Source: an uncultured Clostridia bacterium
Lineage (GTDB): Bacteria > Bacillota > Clostridia > Lutisporales > Lutisporaceae
Reading direction: 5' to 3'
DNA length: 40,398 nt
NCBI GenBank assembly: GCA_937930535.1
Contig: CALGKJ010000059.1
Location: 1-40,398 of the forward strand
The notes below the pieces were generated by a model that did no database searches, had not been told where the DNA came from, and worked only from the letters and a program-made list of their open reading frames with translations. Made by a program: the position numbers and the translations under genes. Below, piece by piece: positions 16,720 to 25,337 of the stretch. Numbering within the stretch: the stretch's first letter is position 1; each line of letters opens with the position of its first letter.

Positions 16720-17895
16720 CTACCCCAAAGCCACAGCTTCCTGCTCCAGCTTGCAGTTATTCTCGAGCATATAGCCGATTACCTCGCTAAACCGACTATC
16801 CCTCAGCCGTAAAAGCCTGTCACGGTCATTTTCTGTAAGCTTTTTAGTATAATCCGAATGTGCTTTCAAGGTTTCCAAGTCCATTTTATAGGGCTTGAAG
16901 TCCACCTGTGTTTGTTGCCTTAGATGTTCAAATATATAAAATCCGCCAGCATCAATGTCGCCAAAATGGTAAAAATCCACTTCGGGGTTTTGCTGATGTA
17001 TTTTTTTGATAAACTCACGTCTTACATTGTTGTGATAGCCTCCTAGATAAATTGCAAGCATATCTTTATTATGGAAGGTATGAAAGCTTGTGAGGTTTTC
17101 AATGGTTATTACGGCACTGCCGCTTATGGTGACACTTTCTATATCCCTTAGCATTGAGGATGATATTGCAATATCCCCGTTAAGCTCTGTCAGGTCAATC
17201 TTTTGCCCTTTGATTAGTACTGTTCCTGCACCCTTGAAATTTACGTAGGTTGGATTTTTTACTATATTCAAGTTGCCCAATACCTGCTCCTTCTCGGGAA
17301 AATCACCATACTCATAAAGCAGGCTTACTGTTTTGGAGCTTATCAAGTCAAATACCTTGGAGTCCTTAAACACTCTGATAGAAAAATCTCTGATAAAGGT
17401 TTCAGTCTCTACCTTTAACAGCTCATCTACTGCTATTAAAACATTCTCCAGCTCATTTATATCCTCATTGAAAAATTGTACAGATTTATTCATGCTGATT
17501 CTTTCACATTGAGTATTACAATATCTGTTCAAAATGTCATTTATGTCCTTATGTTTTTCCATAAGCTGTAGTACTGATTCATTAACATCTTTTTTGGGCA
17601 GTCTGTTGATATATTGGTATATCTGCTCCAGCTTATCCAAGCTTAGGGCAATATCATCATATACCTTTGCAGAGTTTGCCTTTGCTATTACAAATTGCTT
17701 TCTAACTAAAATATCAACAGCTTCATTTACTGCTTTGAATACTTCATAGTTTGAATGATCCGTATACCTAGGAAAAAGTTTGGAAGCCTTAACAGTAAAT
17801 CTTTGGTTTACCTTGTTATCACCTGTAAAGCTTTTGCTTTTCTCGTATTTATCCAAAAGATTATCCAAAATTATTCTTTCGTATCTGCTTATCAT
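16720..17895 (-). CDS. jetD: Wadjet nuclease subunit JetD
   Basis: This 391-residue subunit cuts DNA in the Wadjet anti-plasmid system. The N-terminal arm domain (about 1-230) is followed by a C-terminal TOPRIM-like nuclease domain. The metal-binding residues look intact: Glu266 in ITIENLTSF, and Asp313 and Asp315 in FGDIDAGGF. The start ATG overlaps the jetC stop by four bases (ATGA), so the two are coupled. Wadjet JetABC extrudes circular DNA by a loop-extrusion mechanism, and JetD cleaves small closed circles such as plasmids. The stop codon abuts a 40-bp dispersed repeat. No damage is visible. Confidence 0.93.
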   Translation of the reverse strand: MISRYERIILDNLLDKYEKSKSFTGDNKVNQRFTVKASKLFPRYTDHSNYEVFKAVNEAVDILVRKQFVIAKANSAKVYDDIALSLDKLEQIYQYINRLPKKDVNESVLQLMEKHKDINDILNRYCNTQCERISMNKSVQFFNEDINELENVLIAVDELLKVETETFIRDFSIRVFKDSKVFDLISSKTVSLLYEYGDFPEKEQVLGNLNIVKNPTYVNFKGAGTVLIKGQKIDLTELNGDIAISSSMLRDIESVTISGSAVITIENLTSFHTFHNKDMLAIYLGGYHNNVRREFIKKIHQQNPEVDFYHFGDIDAGGFYIFEHLRQQTQVDFKPYKMDLETLKAHSDYTKKLTENDRDRLLRLRDSRFSEVIGYMLENNCKLEQEAVALG

Positions 17896-20800
17896 AGGTC
17901 ATACTCCTCGATTATACTGGTAGTACCGTCTCTCATTGCCATTAATATAGTATCTACCTTTTCCCCTATTATTTCTATCTTTGATGGTGGTGTTGCAAGT
18001 ATAATCTGGAAGTTCTGACTGTTAAAGAAATCCATCATAGAGCTTATTCTGTTATCATCCATCTTGTCAAATGCCTCGTCCAGCATTATGATTCTTATTG
18101 TATCTCCTAGCTTGTAAAGCTGTACAAAGGAAGCTGCAATGGCAACATAGTAGGGTGTTTGTGTTTCTCCTCCGCTTTTTTCTCCATAGATTTTTGAAAA
18201 TCGCTGGACTGTGCCGTCTTTTTTCTCAACAATAATGTCATAATCAAGATAGCTGCGATAATCTGTATATTCTGCAAGCACCTTTTCACCCTTGTCATCA
18301 TAGGCTGTCAGCTTGGCAAACAAGTCCTCCAGCTCCTCTTTGTATTCATCATCATAAGAATTAGAAAATAAGGTAAAGCCCGCTTCGTTATTCTTTGACA
18401 TAATCATCTGGTAGATGCTTTCCTTTTTCTTATTATGGGTCAGCTCAAATTTATAGCTGTCCTCGCCGTAGTAAATATCTCGCAATGCTGAATTTAGATT
18501 TTTAAACTCAAGCTTTGCATTTTCTATATTTTCCTTAAGTCTGGCAAGGAAGGATTCTCTGAATTCCAATTGACAGTTTTCCTTTGCCTTTTTTAGATCC
18601 TCTTCGTATTTGATGATGTCAGATGAAACAAGCTTATGATGCTCCTTTATATATTCCTGCATCTGCTCATATCCCGAGCCTAAATCGCAGTCATATTTAC
18701 TGCAATAATTTATTTGCAGTCTGGCAAGCTCTATACAATAATCATTTCTCTTATTTTCCAGTCCCACCTTTAGGGGTGAAAAGTTCTGTACTATAGTATA
18801 AGGGGGCTTGACTTTTACCTGCTCATTGTATTTATTTATACCAAGCATTGCTATTTCTGCATCCTTTTCACATAAGCTGTTAAAGTTGTTGGTAAGTGTT
18901 GAAATCAAGCTATGCATATTTTCTATGTCCAGTGTATTTGTTCTCAGAGTTATTTCCAGCTCAGTTATTTTTTTGTTTGATAAAGAATGTTCTCTGTCCT
19001 TCTTTTCAACAACCCTGCTGCATTCCTCAATTTGCATTTGTATTTGTATATAGCCGGGATTGGTCTCTGCTTTTTTCAGTTCTATTTTTTCCCTTTGTAT
19101 AAGCTCTTGATATTCCTTTAATTCCTTAGGTGCATTTATATTTTCCAGCAGAACATCAGTTTTGCAGTTGTTCAGCTTTTCTATAATCTGTGTACATACA
19201 GCCAGCTTTGCATTGGAAGCCTTGATATTTTCATTTAAGCCTTCCAGTTCCAATTGTTTGTTTTTTAGCTGTATTTCAAGGGCGAAGGCTCCTATATATG
19301 GAGTCATATATACCTTTTCATCAATTTTTCTTACAGCAAAGTTTTGATACAGCATACAGTCAGATGTAATAGCCACCTTATGCTCCTTAAGGTCTTGTAC
19401 ATTTTCACAGCGGATTACACGGTTTAAAAGATAAATAGCGTATGCCTTTGCATAGCGGTTGTCGCTTTTTACTACATAGGCTAGTGAAGCGTTATCTGCT
19501 ATAGCATTTATATCCAGCTTTCCTGTATTAACAAGTCCTACTGTATGTATCTCTCTTTTTATTTTGTTGTATACCTCCAAGGCTGTTTTATAGTGCTGGG
19601 GCTCTACAATAATATAGAATCTCTGGGTGTTCAGATATCCCTCAACAGCGTTCTGCCATCTTGGGTCTGTAATCTCCAGCAGATCAGAGAGTATTCTTGC
19701 CTCACTGTTTATTCCCAAGCTCAAAAACTCTTTTTCGATAGCGGCTTTAAGCTTTGTAGTATTTTCTGGATAAGTAAACTTTTTGTTTTTCAGATTCTTT
19801 ATTTCATTTTCCAGCTTCAGCTTCTGTGCCTTATATCTGTCAAGAATATCCTTTGTTCTGACAATGTCTGAATTATAGGTATCAAGGAGCTTTTCAAATT
19901 CCTTTTCAAGCTGATAGATTGTTTGTGTTTTCTCCTCTGTGGATATATCTGCCATAGCCAGCCTTGAAAGCTCCTCTTTTGCCATTATGAAAATTTCATG
20001 CTTACTTAGAAAGCTCAATGCATCAATCGCATTATTCAGCATAGCTTGAAGCTTTTTGACTGAGGTATCAGCACTTTGTTTATCCTTCTCCAGCATTTGT
20101 ATTCTATGCTTTGTATTTGTAATAAGCTGTGTTGTTTCGTTTTGCCCAAGTGCGATCTGTAGATTAACAAGTCTGTCTCTTTCATTTTCAAGGCTTTCTT
20201 TTAGGGTTTTTTCATTATTTTGCTCATTGATAAGCCTTTGCTCGCAAATGAGATTGTTTTTCTCCAACTGCTCACACTCCAGCTTTTTTGCCTCCAGATC
20301 TGCTTTTTTTATCAGAATCTCATTGGTTTTTATTTCTTTTTCCTTTGAAATAATATCTTCGTTTTTGGAAAGTATAGCTTTAAGCTCCGATATCTTTTCC
20401 TTTGTAATTTCCATCAGGTCTTCCAGCTCTTTTAGTGCAGTGATATTATTTCTAAGTGCAGCAACCTCTATGGCTTTTTCTGATAGTATAAATTTATTTA
20501 TAAAGTCCTTAACATTATCCATGGGTTTAAAGGCAAGGGACTTGGGTATCATGTCAAAAAATCTGTCCTCCAGATTACCCAGCCTTTGTCCGAACCTTGC
20601 CTTTGCTTCTGATACCTGGGATATAAGCTGTACCTTTCTATCGTTTTTGCGGAACTCCTCTGTTGTAGATGGTCTGCCCCCTGTCAGAAAGGACAGCTCC
20701 TCCAGTCGGCATTCCTCACGAAACCACTTGGTTGTAAGCTTGCTTTCCTCGTCAGGAGAATCTATTTTAACGCCAAGGGTAAAATATTTGGCTGTTTTTT

Positions 20801-21098
20801 CCTCGTAAAATTCCAAAGCAACATATGTAATAACGCTTCCCTTTCTGATATAAGCATTATCCTCATTGCCGGTCTTGCAGCGTACGTAGCCCTTTAAGTC
20901 ACGACTGCTTTTTTCGTTTGCAGCGGTATTGAACTTTCTGTTGTTTGTAGTCAGCACCAGTTGAATTGCATCCAGAATAGTGGATTTTCCGGCGGTATTT
21001 TCACCGCTTATGAGAAAGGAGCCGCTGACGGTGATTGTCTCGTTTACAAAGTAATGCCAGTTTATAAGCCTAATCCTGCATAGCTTCTTCATCATCAT
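17892..21098 (-). CDS. jetC: Wadjet SMC-like ATPase JetC
   Basis: This protein of about 1068 residues is the motor of the Wadjet condensin. Walker A is GENTAGKST near residues 32-40. Two long coiled-coil arms surround a central hinge region (around EKEFLSLGINSEARILSDLL). The C-terminal head has the ABC signature EKSGGETQTPYYVA and Walker B IRIIMLDEAFDKMDD. All ATPase motifs are intact. The annotated start at 21098 is the first ATG of an ATG-ATG-ATG run placed eight bases after GGAGG. The ATG at 21113 lies within that binding site and is unlikely. It overlaps the 3' end of jetB by about 29 bases. Confidence 0.95.
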   Translation of the reverse strand: MMMKKLCRIRLINWHYFVNETITVSGSFLISGENTAGKSTILDAIQLVLTTNNRKFNTAANEKSSRDLKGYVRCKTGNEDNAYIRKGSVITYVALEFYEEKTAKYFTLGVKIDSPDEESKLTTKWFREECRLEELSFLTGGRPSTTEEFRKNDRKVQLISQVSEAKARFGQRLGNLEDRFFDMIPKSLAFKPMDNVKDFINKFILSEKAIEVAALRNNITALKELEDLMEITKEKISELKAILSKNEDIISKEKEIKTNEILIKKADLEAKKLECEQLEKNNLICEQRLINEQNNEKTLKESLENERDRLVNLQIALGQNETTQLITNTKHRIQMLEKDKQSADTSVKKLQAMLNNAIDALSFLSKHEIFIMAKEELSRLAMADISTEEKTQTIYQLEKEFEKLLDTYNSDIVRTKDILDRYKAQKLKLENEIKNLKNKKFTYPENTTKLKAAIEKEFLSLGINSEARILSDLLEITDPRWQNAVEGYLNTQRFYIIVEPQHYKTALEVYNKIKREIHTVGLVNTGKLDINAIADNASLAYVVKSDNRYAKAYAIYLLNRVIRCENVQDLKEHKVAITSDCMLYQNFAVRKIDEKVYMTPYIGAFALEIQLKNKQLELEGLNENIKASNAKLAVCTQIIEKLNNCKTDVLLENINAPKELKEYQELIQREKIELKKAETNPGYIQIQMQIEECSRVVEKKDREHSLSNKKITELEITLRTNTLDIENMHSLISTLTNNFNSLCEKDAEIAMLGINKYNEQVKVKPPYTIVQNFSPLKVGLENKRNDYCIELARLQINYCSKYDCDLGSGYEQMQEYIKEHHKLVSSDIIKYEEDLKKAKENCQLEFRESFLARLKENIENAKLEFKNLNSALRDIYYGEDSYKFELTHNKKKESIYQMIMSKNNEAGFTLFSNSYDDEYKEELEDLFAKLTAYDDKGEKVLAEYTDYRSYLDYDIIVEKKDGTVQRFSKIYGEKSGGETQTPYYVAIAASFVQLYKLGDTIRIIMLDEAFDKMDDNRISSMMDFFNSQNFQIILATPPSKIEIIGEKVDTILMAMRDGTTSIIEEYDL

Positions 21099-21702
21099 TT
21101 TGCTCGCCTCCATTCATATATCTTTTCAGCTTCTCGTTAACTGCTTCATACATAGCAGTAAGATTGTCATTTGGCACAGCAAACAATATTGATGGATAAA
21201 TCTTGATTCTGGCATCAGACATGGTAACATCGCTATCTATATTAGAGATTATGTTATATTTTTTAAACAGTTTGATTGTATCTCTTAGAGCTGTCTTATC
21301 AAGATTTGATTTTGCATCTATTTTAAGCATATTATATTTTTGATGTATCTCGTCTGCCAGAACCACTATATCATCATTAAGACTCAGCTCTTTGCGTTTT
21401 TCTATATACAACAGTCTCAATATAAGCAGAATAATACTTTCAAGCTTTTTGAGTCTTAATCTGCCAGTGCCGTTTATATTACTAAGAGCTGCAACCCCCT
21501 GCATGTCATTTATTTCAAGCTTATATCCCAGCAGTTCAAAGTACTCTATGAAAAGATCTTTATTTTGAACAATAAAGATGTAGTCGTTTCTTGTATCTTC
21601 TTTTTTCTTTATAATAAAGCAGTTGTTCAGCAGCTTATTTGCTGCCGCTCTGAACTTTTCCTTTTGAACAGCACTTTCCTTAAAAATCTCCATCCTTATC
21701 AT
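21070..21702 (-). CDS. jetB: Wadjet subunit JetB (DUF4194-like)
   Basis: This 210-residue protein is a winged-helix, MukE-like kleisin-associated subunit that bridges JetA and JetC. Sequence features are helical segments with a central EIHQKYNML and DKTALRDTIKLFKKYNII, and an acidic C-terminus (GGEQNDDEEAMQD). The size is typical. It starts 21 bases after jetA with AAAGGTG upstream and overlaps jetC, so the operon order jetA-jetB-jetC-jetD is the standard one. Confidence 0.9.
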   Translation of the reverse strand: MIRMEIFKESAVQKEKFRAAANKLLNNCFIIKKKEDTRNDYIFIVQNKDLFIEYFELLGYKLEINDMQGVAALSNINGTGRLRLKKLESIILLILRLLYIEKRKELSLNDDIVVLADEIHQKYNMLKIDAKSNLDKTALRDTIKLFKKYNIISNIDSDVTMSDARIKIYPSILFAVPNDNLTAMYEAVNEKLKRYMNGGEQNDDEEAMQD

Positions 21703-21723
21703 TCACACCTTTCTATTAGAAAA

Positions 21724-23112
21724 TCATTGAAGCGAAAGCCCAAGGGATATGACTTCGTCAATATGCTTAGTTTTGTATATAGATTTTTTATCCTTTCCAT
21801 AAAGGCTGATAAAAATTACTCTGATAAGATCCCTCTTGCTTTCTAGGGGAAGTGTAGAAGCAAGTAACGCTTTTTTATCCTTTAAAAGCTCACTCACATA
21901 GTCATTAATATTCTTTCGGGAGAATCTGCTTTTGTTTTTTTCCTGTAGTGCCAGCTTGCGCAGCTCCCTTTCTTCCTCTGATATTCCCATTTGAGTGCTT
22001 AATTCCTCTGGCATAGCTATTTTCTTTGAAATAGGAACAACATATAGTGAGTCACTGTCAATAAAGTTTTGTGGAAAAATATTAAATACCTCAAGAAGAG
22101 ATCCATCTATTTCGTCATTGAGATTTAAGGTCTCATCCTTGTTAAATTCCTCTGAAAGATACGCAAGTATTTTTGAGATTTTGCCCTCTGCATTATTGGT
22201 ATTTGTAAGCAGAAACTTTGCTCTGGCAACAGCACTGCTTATATATTTTGAGTTTTTGTTGTCTATTTCGCATATAATATCGTCATAGTTTCTAAAGGCA
22301 GAGATAATGCTGTAAATCTGCGCTTTCAAGGAGTCCTCGGCTTGTCCCTTGTCTTCCGTCTGCTCTACCTCCATATATCCTTTTATTGCCCTGTCAAAGA
22401 TGTTTTTGTCATTTAAAATATTATATAGATTTTCGATTATTGCAGTTCTGAAATGGGATATATTGTCGCTGGTTTTAATTCGATGGTATGCCTTTGATCC
22501 TATGTCCTTATGATAAACAAAAAAGTCCTGCACTATTTCACTGGCAGTTTTTTCATTGGTTATGGCATCTATATATTTCTTGATATTAGTGTTAAGCTTT
22601 TTTAGTCCTATCATCAGTTCTTCTGTATTTTCAGCCACACGCTTTATTATGTATTCATAGGGCTTTATGTAAGCCTCCTTATTCAGAAGGGTAGCATGAA
22701 TCTGAGATACCAGACTCTGATATTCCATTTCCTCGTTTTTGATTATTCTATTAAAGGATTCTATCATTGTAGCTGCGTAATCAAGCAGATTTACCTTTAC
22801 CTTATAATCATTTGACAGCTCATATTCTATCCAGCCGCTGTCCTTGAGTCTGCGAAGTATGGCATTTGCCTTTGAACGAGAGTCCTTTGCCACCTCTTCG
22901 TCCTCATCAAACACCATTTCTGTATTCAGCTCATTGTCGAAGTAGCGTTCAAGCTCTGTAACTATAACATCCTTGTCCACACCAAAGGACAGCTCTGTTT
23001 TGTAGGTATTGTATACAAGCCTCATACAGTCAATATAGGTGGTTTTATATTTGCTGGTTAGGGGCTTGAAAAAATCTTCCGGTACTATGTTAAATAGATT
23101 AATCTGACTCAC
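21724..23112 (-). CDS. jetA: Wadjet kleisin subunit JetA (DUF5716-like)
   Basis: This 462-residue MukF-like kleisin links the JetC heads. The N-terminus NLFNIVPEDFFKPLTSKYK and the winged-helix region (SGWIEYEL) fit the JetA family of type II/III-like Wadjet, not the DUF3375 JetA of type I. This subtype call is from memory. The middle is helical. The start is unusual: a GTG at 23112 would have its Shine-Dalgarno (AAAGAG) directly adjacent. An ATT three codons later lies six bases after AGAGGTG. An in-frame TGA upstream rules out a longer protein. It heads the jet operon, with a 250-bp AT-rich leader and two tandem repeats upstream. Confidence 0.9.
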   Translation of the reverse strand: MSQINLFNIVPEDFFKPLTSKYKTTYIDCMRLVYNTYKTELSFGVDKDVIVTELERYFDNELNTEMVFDEDEEVAKDSRSKANAILRRLKDSGWIEYELSNDYKVKVNLLDYAATMIESFNRIIKNEEMEYQSLVSQIHATLLNKEAYIKPYEYIIKRVAENTEELMIGLKKLNTNIKKYIDAITNEKTASEIVQDFFVYHKDIGSKAYHRIKTSDNISHFRTAIIENLYNILNDKNIFDRAIKGYMEVEQTEDKGQAEDSLKAQIYSIISAFRNYDDIICEIDNKNSKYISSAVARAKFLLTNTNNAEGKISKILAYLSEEFNKDETLNLNDEIDGSLLEVFNIFPQNFIDSDSLYVVPISKKIAMPEELSTQMGISEEERELRKLALQEKNKSRFSRKNINDYVSELLKDKKALLASTLPLESKRDLIRVIFISLYGKDKKSIYKTKHIDEVISLGLSLQ

Positions 23113-23363
23113 CTCTTTGTATCAGTCTGGACTTGCTGTATTGTTGCATTATGTATTAGTTATTTTTTCCATTTATTTTATAGATAATCAATATTATCGA
23201 AATATTAGCTCTAGGCAACACACTAAGCCATTTATATTAACATTCATCTTACATAATTATACTGTTATTGACTCTATATAACAATATTTAAATGCATCTC
23301 TGTGGATTTTGATTGATTAATAACAACACATGCTCTTATGTATATATATTACAACTGCAATTC
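23113..23363. other. AT-rich region upstream of jetA
   Basis: No gene was seen. It presumably carries the jet promoter, but no good -35/-10 pair could be chosen with confidence. A short GATAAT/ATTATC inverted repeat occurs near 23183-23198. Confidence 0.4.
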
Positions 23364-23567
23364 TATAGATAACCAACTCTAAAACTCAAAATACTTTTCG
23401 TTAAGATTTGCTAATCTATTTGTGAGAAACAACTTGATATATTAAGCTTTGAAGTTGTTTCTCTTTATAGATAACCAACTCTAAAACTCAAAATACTTTT
23501 CGTAAAGATTTGCTAATCTATTTGTGAGAAACAACTGGAATGTTTAATTTTGAAGTTGTTTCTCTAT
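23364..23567. repeat. Two tandem ~102-bp repeats with a conserved hairpin, carrying dispersed-repeat copies 2 and 3
   Basis: Unit 1 is 23364-23465 and unit 2 is 23466-23567. Each starts with the 37-base dispersed repeat also found at 16680 and 29407. Each continues with AGATTTGCTAATCTATTTGT and then a hairpin. The stems are GAGAAACAACTT (23424-23435) with 23452-23463, and 23526-23536 with 23554-23564. The loops differ between units while the stems are kept, which suggests the structure matters. The region separates the Wadjet operon from the sulfoquinovose island. Confidence 0.85.
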
Positions 23568-23616
23568 AACAAATTTATACAAAAACTTATTCCAAGCACC
23601 ACAGCAGGGTTTTAGC

Positions 23617-23672
23617 AATAAATTAACAGCCGATATTCCTGCGTAACCAAGGATATCGGCTGTTAATTTATT
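23617..23672 (-). terminator. Terminator of the ROK regulator gene
   Basis: The arms 23617-23636 and 23653-23672 are a perfect 20-bp inverted repeat containing AACAGCCGATAT. The stem begins at the stop codon of the ROK gene. Its T-rich 3' side (TTAATTTATT on either strand) suits termination from both directions. Confidence 0.85.
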
Positions 23673-24895
23673 TAAGCTCCGCCTATATCATAAAAAAACT
23701 CTTTTAGTGCTATTGCAACTCCGCCGGTATAGCTTTCCTTGTGGTTAAGCTTACTCAAAGAAATATAATTTTCTATGTCCTGCAAGCCTAAAACATCTTT
23801 TAATATTGATGTAAATTCTTTTATTATGCTGCTGTGGCTAAAGGCTTTTCCATACAGTATAACCTTGCCTGGATCAAAAACACTTATGGTATTTGCTATA
23901 GCAAAAGCTATTTGGTTTACTGCCTTCCTTATTACTGTAAGGATTTCTCCGTCACCTTGCTCTAGTGCATTATATACCTTTTCTATAGTTATGTTTTCCT
24001 TTGAACCAGCACAGATTTCAAATAATATGGGAGTTTGCTGACGGCTAAATACAGATGTTATGCTTTTTATAACTGACTTTTCTGAAGCAACTGTTTCAAG
24101 GCATCCTATCCTTCCGCATTTACAACTCTCTCCATTAGAGTCAACAATAGTGTGACCTATTTCTCCTGCACTATTTGAATTCCCATAATATATTTCGTTG
24201 TTAATAACCATGGCAGATCCTATACCGGGGCCATATTTAATAAATAGTATGTTCATAGGTGTCTCACTTCTATAATGCTCCAACTCCCCCAGTGCCAATG
24301 CTCTTACATTGTTGTCAACCTCAACCCCTATACCTATAGCTTCTTCAAGGATTTCTTTTATTGGGATGCCCTTGTTCCAAAGACCAAAGGCACGGTTACT
24401 GATACCATTAACCCTATCCACCTGACCAACTATACCTACTCCAATGCCCAAAACGTTATCCTTGAGTATATTTTCCTTCCAAAGCATGTTCATACATTCG
24501 CTGCCTATACTTTTAAGAAGCTTTACAGGATCCTCCGCCTTATTGGTTGGAAGTCTTTTGCTGGATTTAATAACACCCTGTAGATTGGAAATACCTATAC
24601 CGATCCAATCGGGCTCAATGCTGATTCCGATAACATGCTTAAAATCAAAATTAATATCTATAAGCGTTTTTTTTCGTCCCAGCTTCTTACTATCCGCTTC
24701 CATCTGACCCACCTCGGATATAATTCCTTCAGAAACCATTTCATTAACTAGAATTGTAATAGCTGCTGGAGTAAGTCCAAGCCTTTGGGCTATATCAACT
24801 CTTGAAGATGCACCAGATGCCCTTAGTGTATTTAGAATAAGAGATCTGTTCTGGTATTTTACTGTTGTCATATTGACACCCTTTATTGTAGTCAT
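23672..24895 (-). CDS. ROK-family (NagC/XylR-like) transcriptional repressor
   Basis: This 407-residue protein has an N-terminal winged helix-turn-helix (ASSRVDIAQRLGLTPAAITILVNEMVSEGII, about residues 29-60). The C-terminal ROK sugar-kinase-like domain has the zinc motif CKCGRIGCLE and the GEIGH motif. ROK repressors of this layout bind a sugar or sugar phosphate and leave operators. It lies at the edge of the sulfoquinovose island and is the only regulator there, so it is the likely pathway repressor, perhaps responding to SQ or sulfofructose (inference). The start at 24895 has AAAGGGGAG eight bases upstream. A second in-frame ATG eight codons later also has AAAGGG. Confidence 0.93.
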   Translation of the reverse strand: MTTIKGVNMTTVKYQNRSLILNTLRASGASSRVDIAQRLGLTPAAITILVNEMVSEGIISEVGQMEADSKKLGRKKTLIDINFDFKHVIGISIEPDWIGIGISNLQGVIKSSKRLPTNKAEDPVKLLKSIGSECMNMLWKENILKDNVLGIGVGIVGQVDRVNGISNRAFGLWNKGIPIKEILEEAIGIGVEVDNNVRALALGELEHYRSETPMNILFIKYGPGIGSAMVINNEIYYGNSNSAGEIGHTIVDSNGESCKCGRIGCLETVASEKSVIKSITSVFSRQQTPILFEICAGSKENITIEKVYNALEQGDGEILTVIRKAVNQIAFAIANTISVFDPGKVILYGKAFSHSSIIKEFTSILKDVLGLQDIENYISLSKLNHKESYTGGVAIALKEFFYDIGGA

Positions 24896-24980
24896 ACTAA
24901 CTCCCCTTTAGTTATGGATATTTATTAAAAAGATACCTAAAATCAAATATTTTAAAACCTTTACTTACTAAGAATTATGT

Positions 24981-25021
24981 TAATTAACCCCTTTAAATTA
25001 AAATTTCTTAAATATATTATA
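24981..25021 (-). promoter_or_regulatory. Promoter of the ROK gene with a possible autoregulatory site
   Basis: On the minus strand TGCTATAAT (TATAAT = 25016-25021) is an extended -10. About 25 bases downstream of it TTAATTAA and TTTAAATTA face each other around CCCC (24981-24999). This is a weaker relative of the palindrome found at the other promoters of the island. Confidence 0.45.
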
Positions 25022-25153
25022 GCACCTATTGCAGTAACAGTGTAGACAATTGTGTATTTAAGAGTACACTATATCAGTTTAAGCGAGTCATGGTCATATA
25101 CAATGAAAATTAAGCAAGTATTTTCATACTGTGTTGTAGGATTAAGAAAAGAT

Positions 25154-25188
25154 ATGCAATATAATTAAGGCTTTTAATTATATTGCAT
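25154..25188. other. 15-bp perfect hairpin in the ROK-DUF4867 gap
   Basis: ATGCAATATAATTAA (25154-25168) pairs perfectly with 25174-25188 around a five-base loop (GGCTT). It may be a second terminator for the operon ending at 25338 or an operator. The 440-bp gap shows no believable gene. Confidence 0.5.
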
Positions 25189-25303
25189 GCTCGGGCAGAC
25201 TTAGCACCAAGAGCTTAGGATATATAAAGTATGGAGATGTGTATAAATGGAAAAACCAAAGTATCATTAAAATCAAAGGTAATGTACGGGTTATGGAATA
25301 TGA

Positions 25304-25332
25304 ATGGAGCAGCTTATTATACGCTGCTCCAT
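25304..25332 (-). terminator. Hairpin after the DUF4867 gene
   Basis: ATGGAGCAGC (25304-25313) and GCTGCTCCAT (25323-25332) form a GC-rich 10-bp stem six bases after the DUF4867 stop codon. The T-run that follows on the minus strand is weak (TTCATATTCC), so it may also protect the mRNA end. Confidence 0.6.
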
Positions 25333-25337
25333 ATATT

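Noticed and set aside
20056-20808. 250-residue plus-strand open frame opposite jetC
   Set aside because: It has a Ser/Phe/Leu-rich low-complexity product and is antisense to the coiled-coil arms of JetC, whose Lys/Glu codons create such antisense frames.
23364-23567. Possible CRISPR array: 37-base repeats at 23364 and 23466
   Set aside because: The intervening 65 bases are themselves repeated between units, only two tandem copies exist, the spacing exceeds normal spacers, and no cas genes are nearby.
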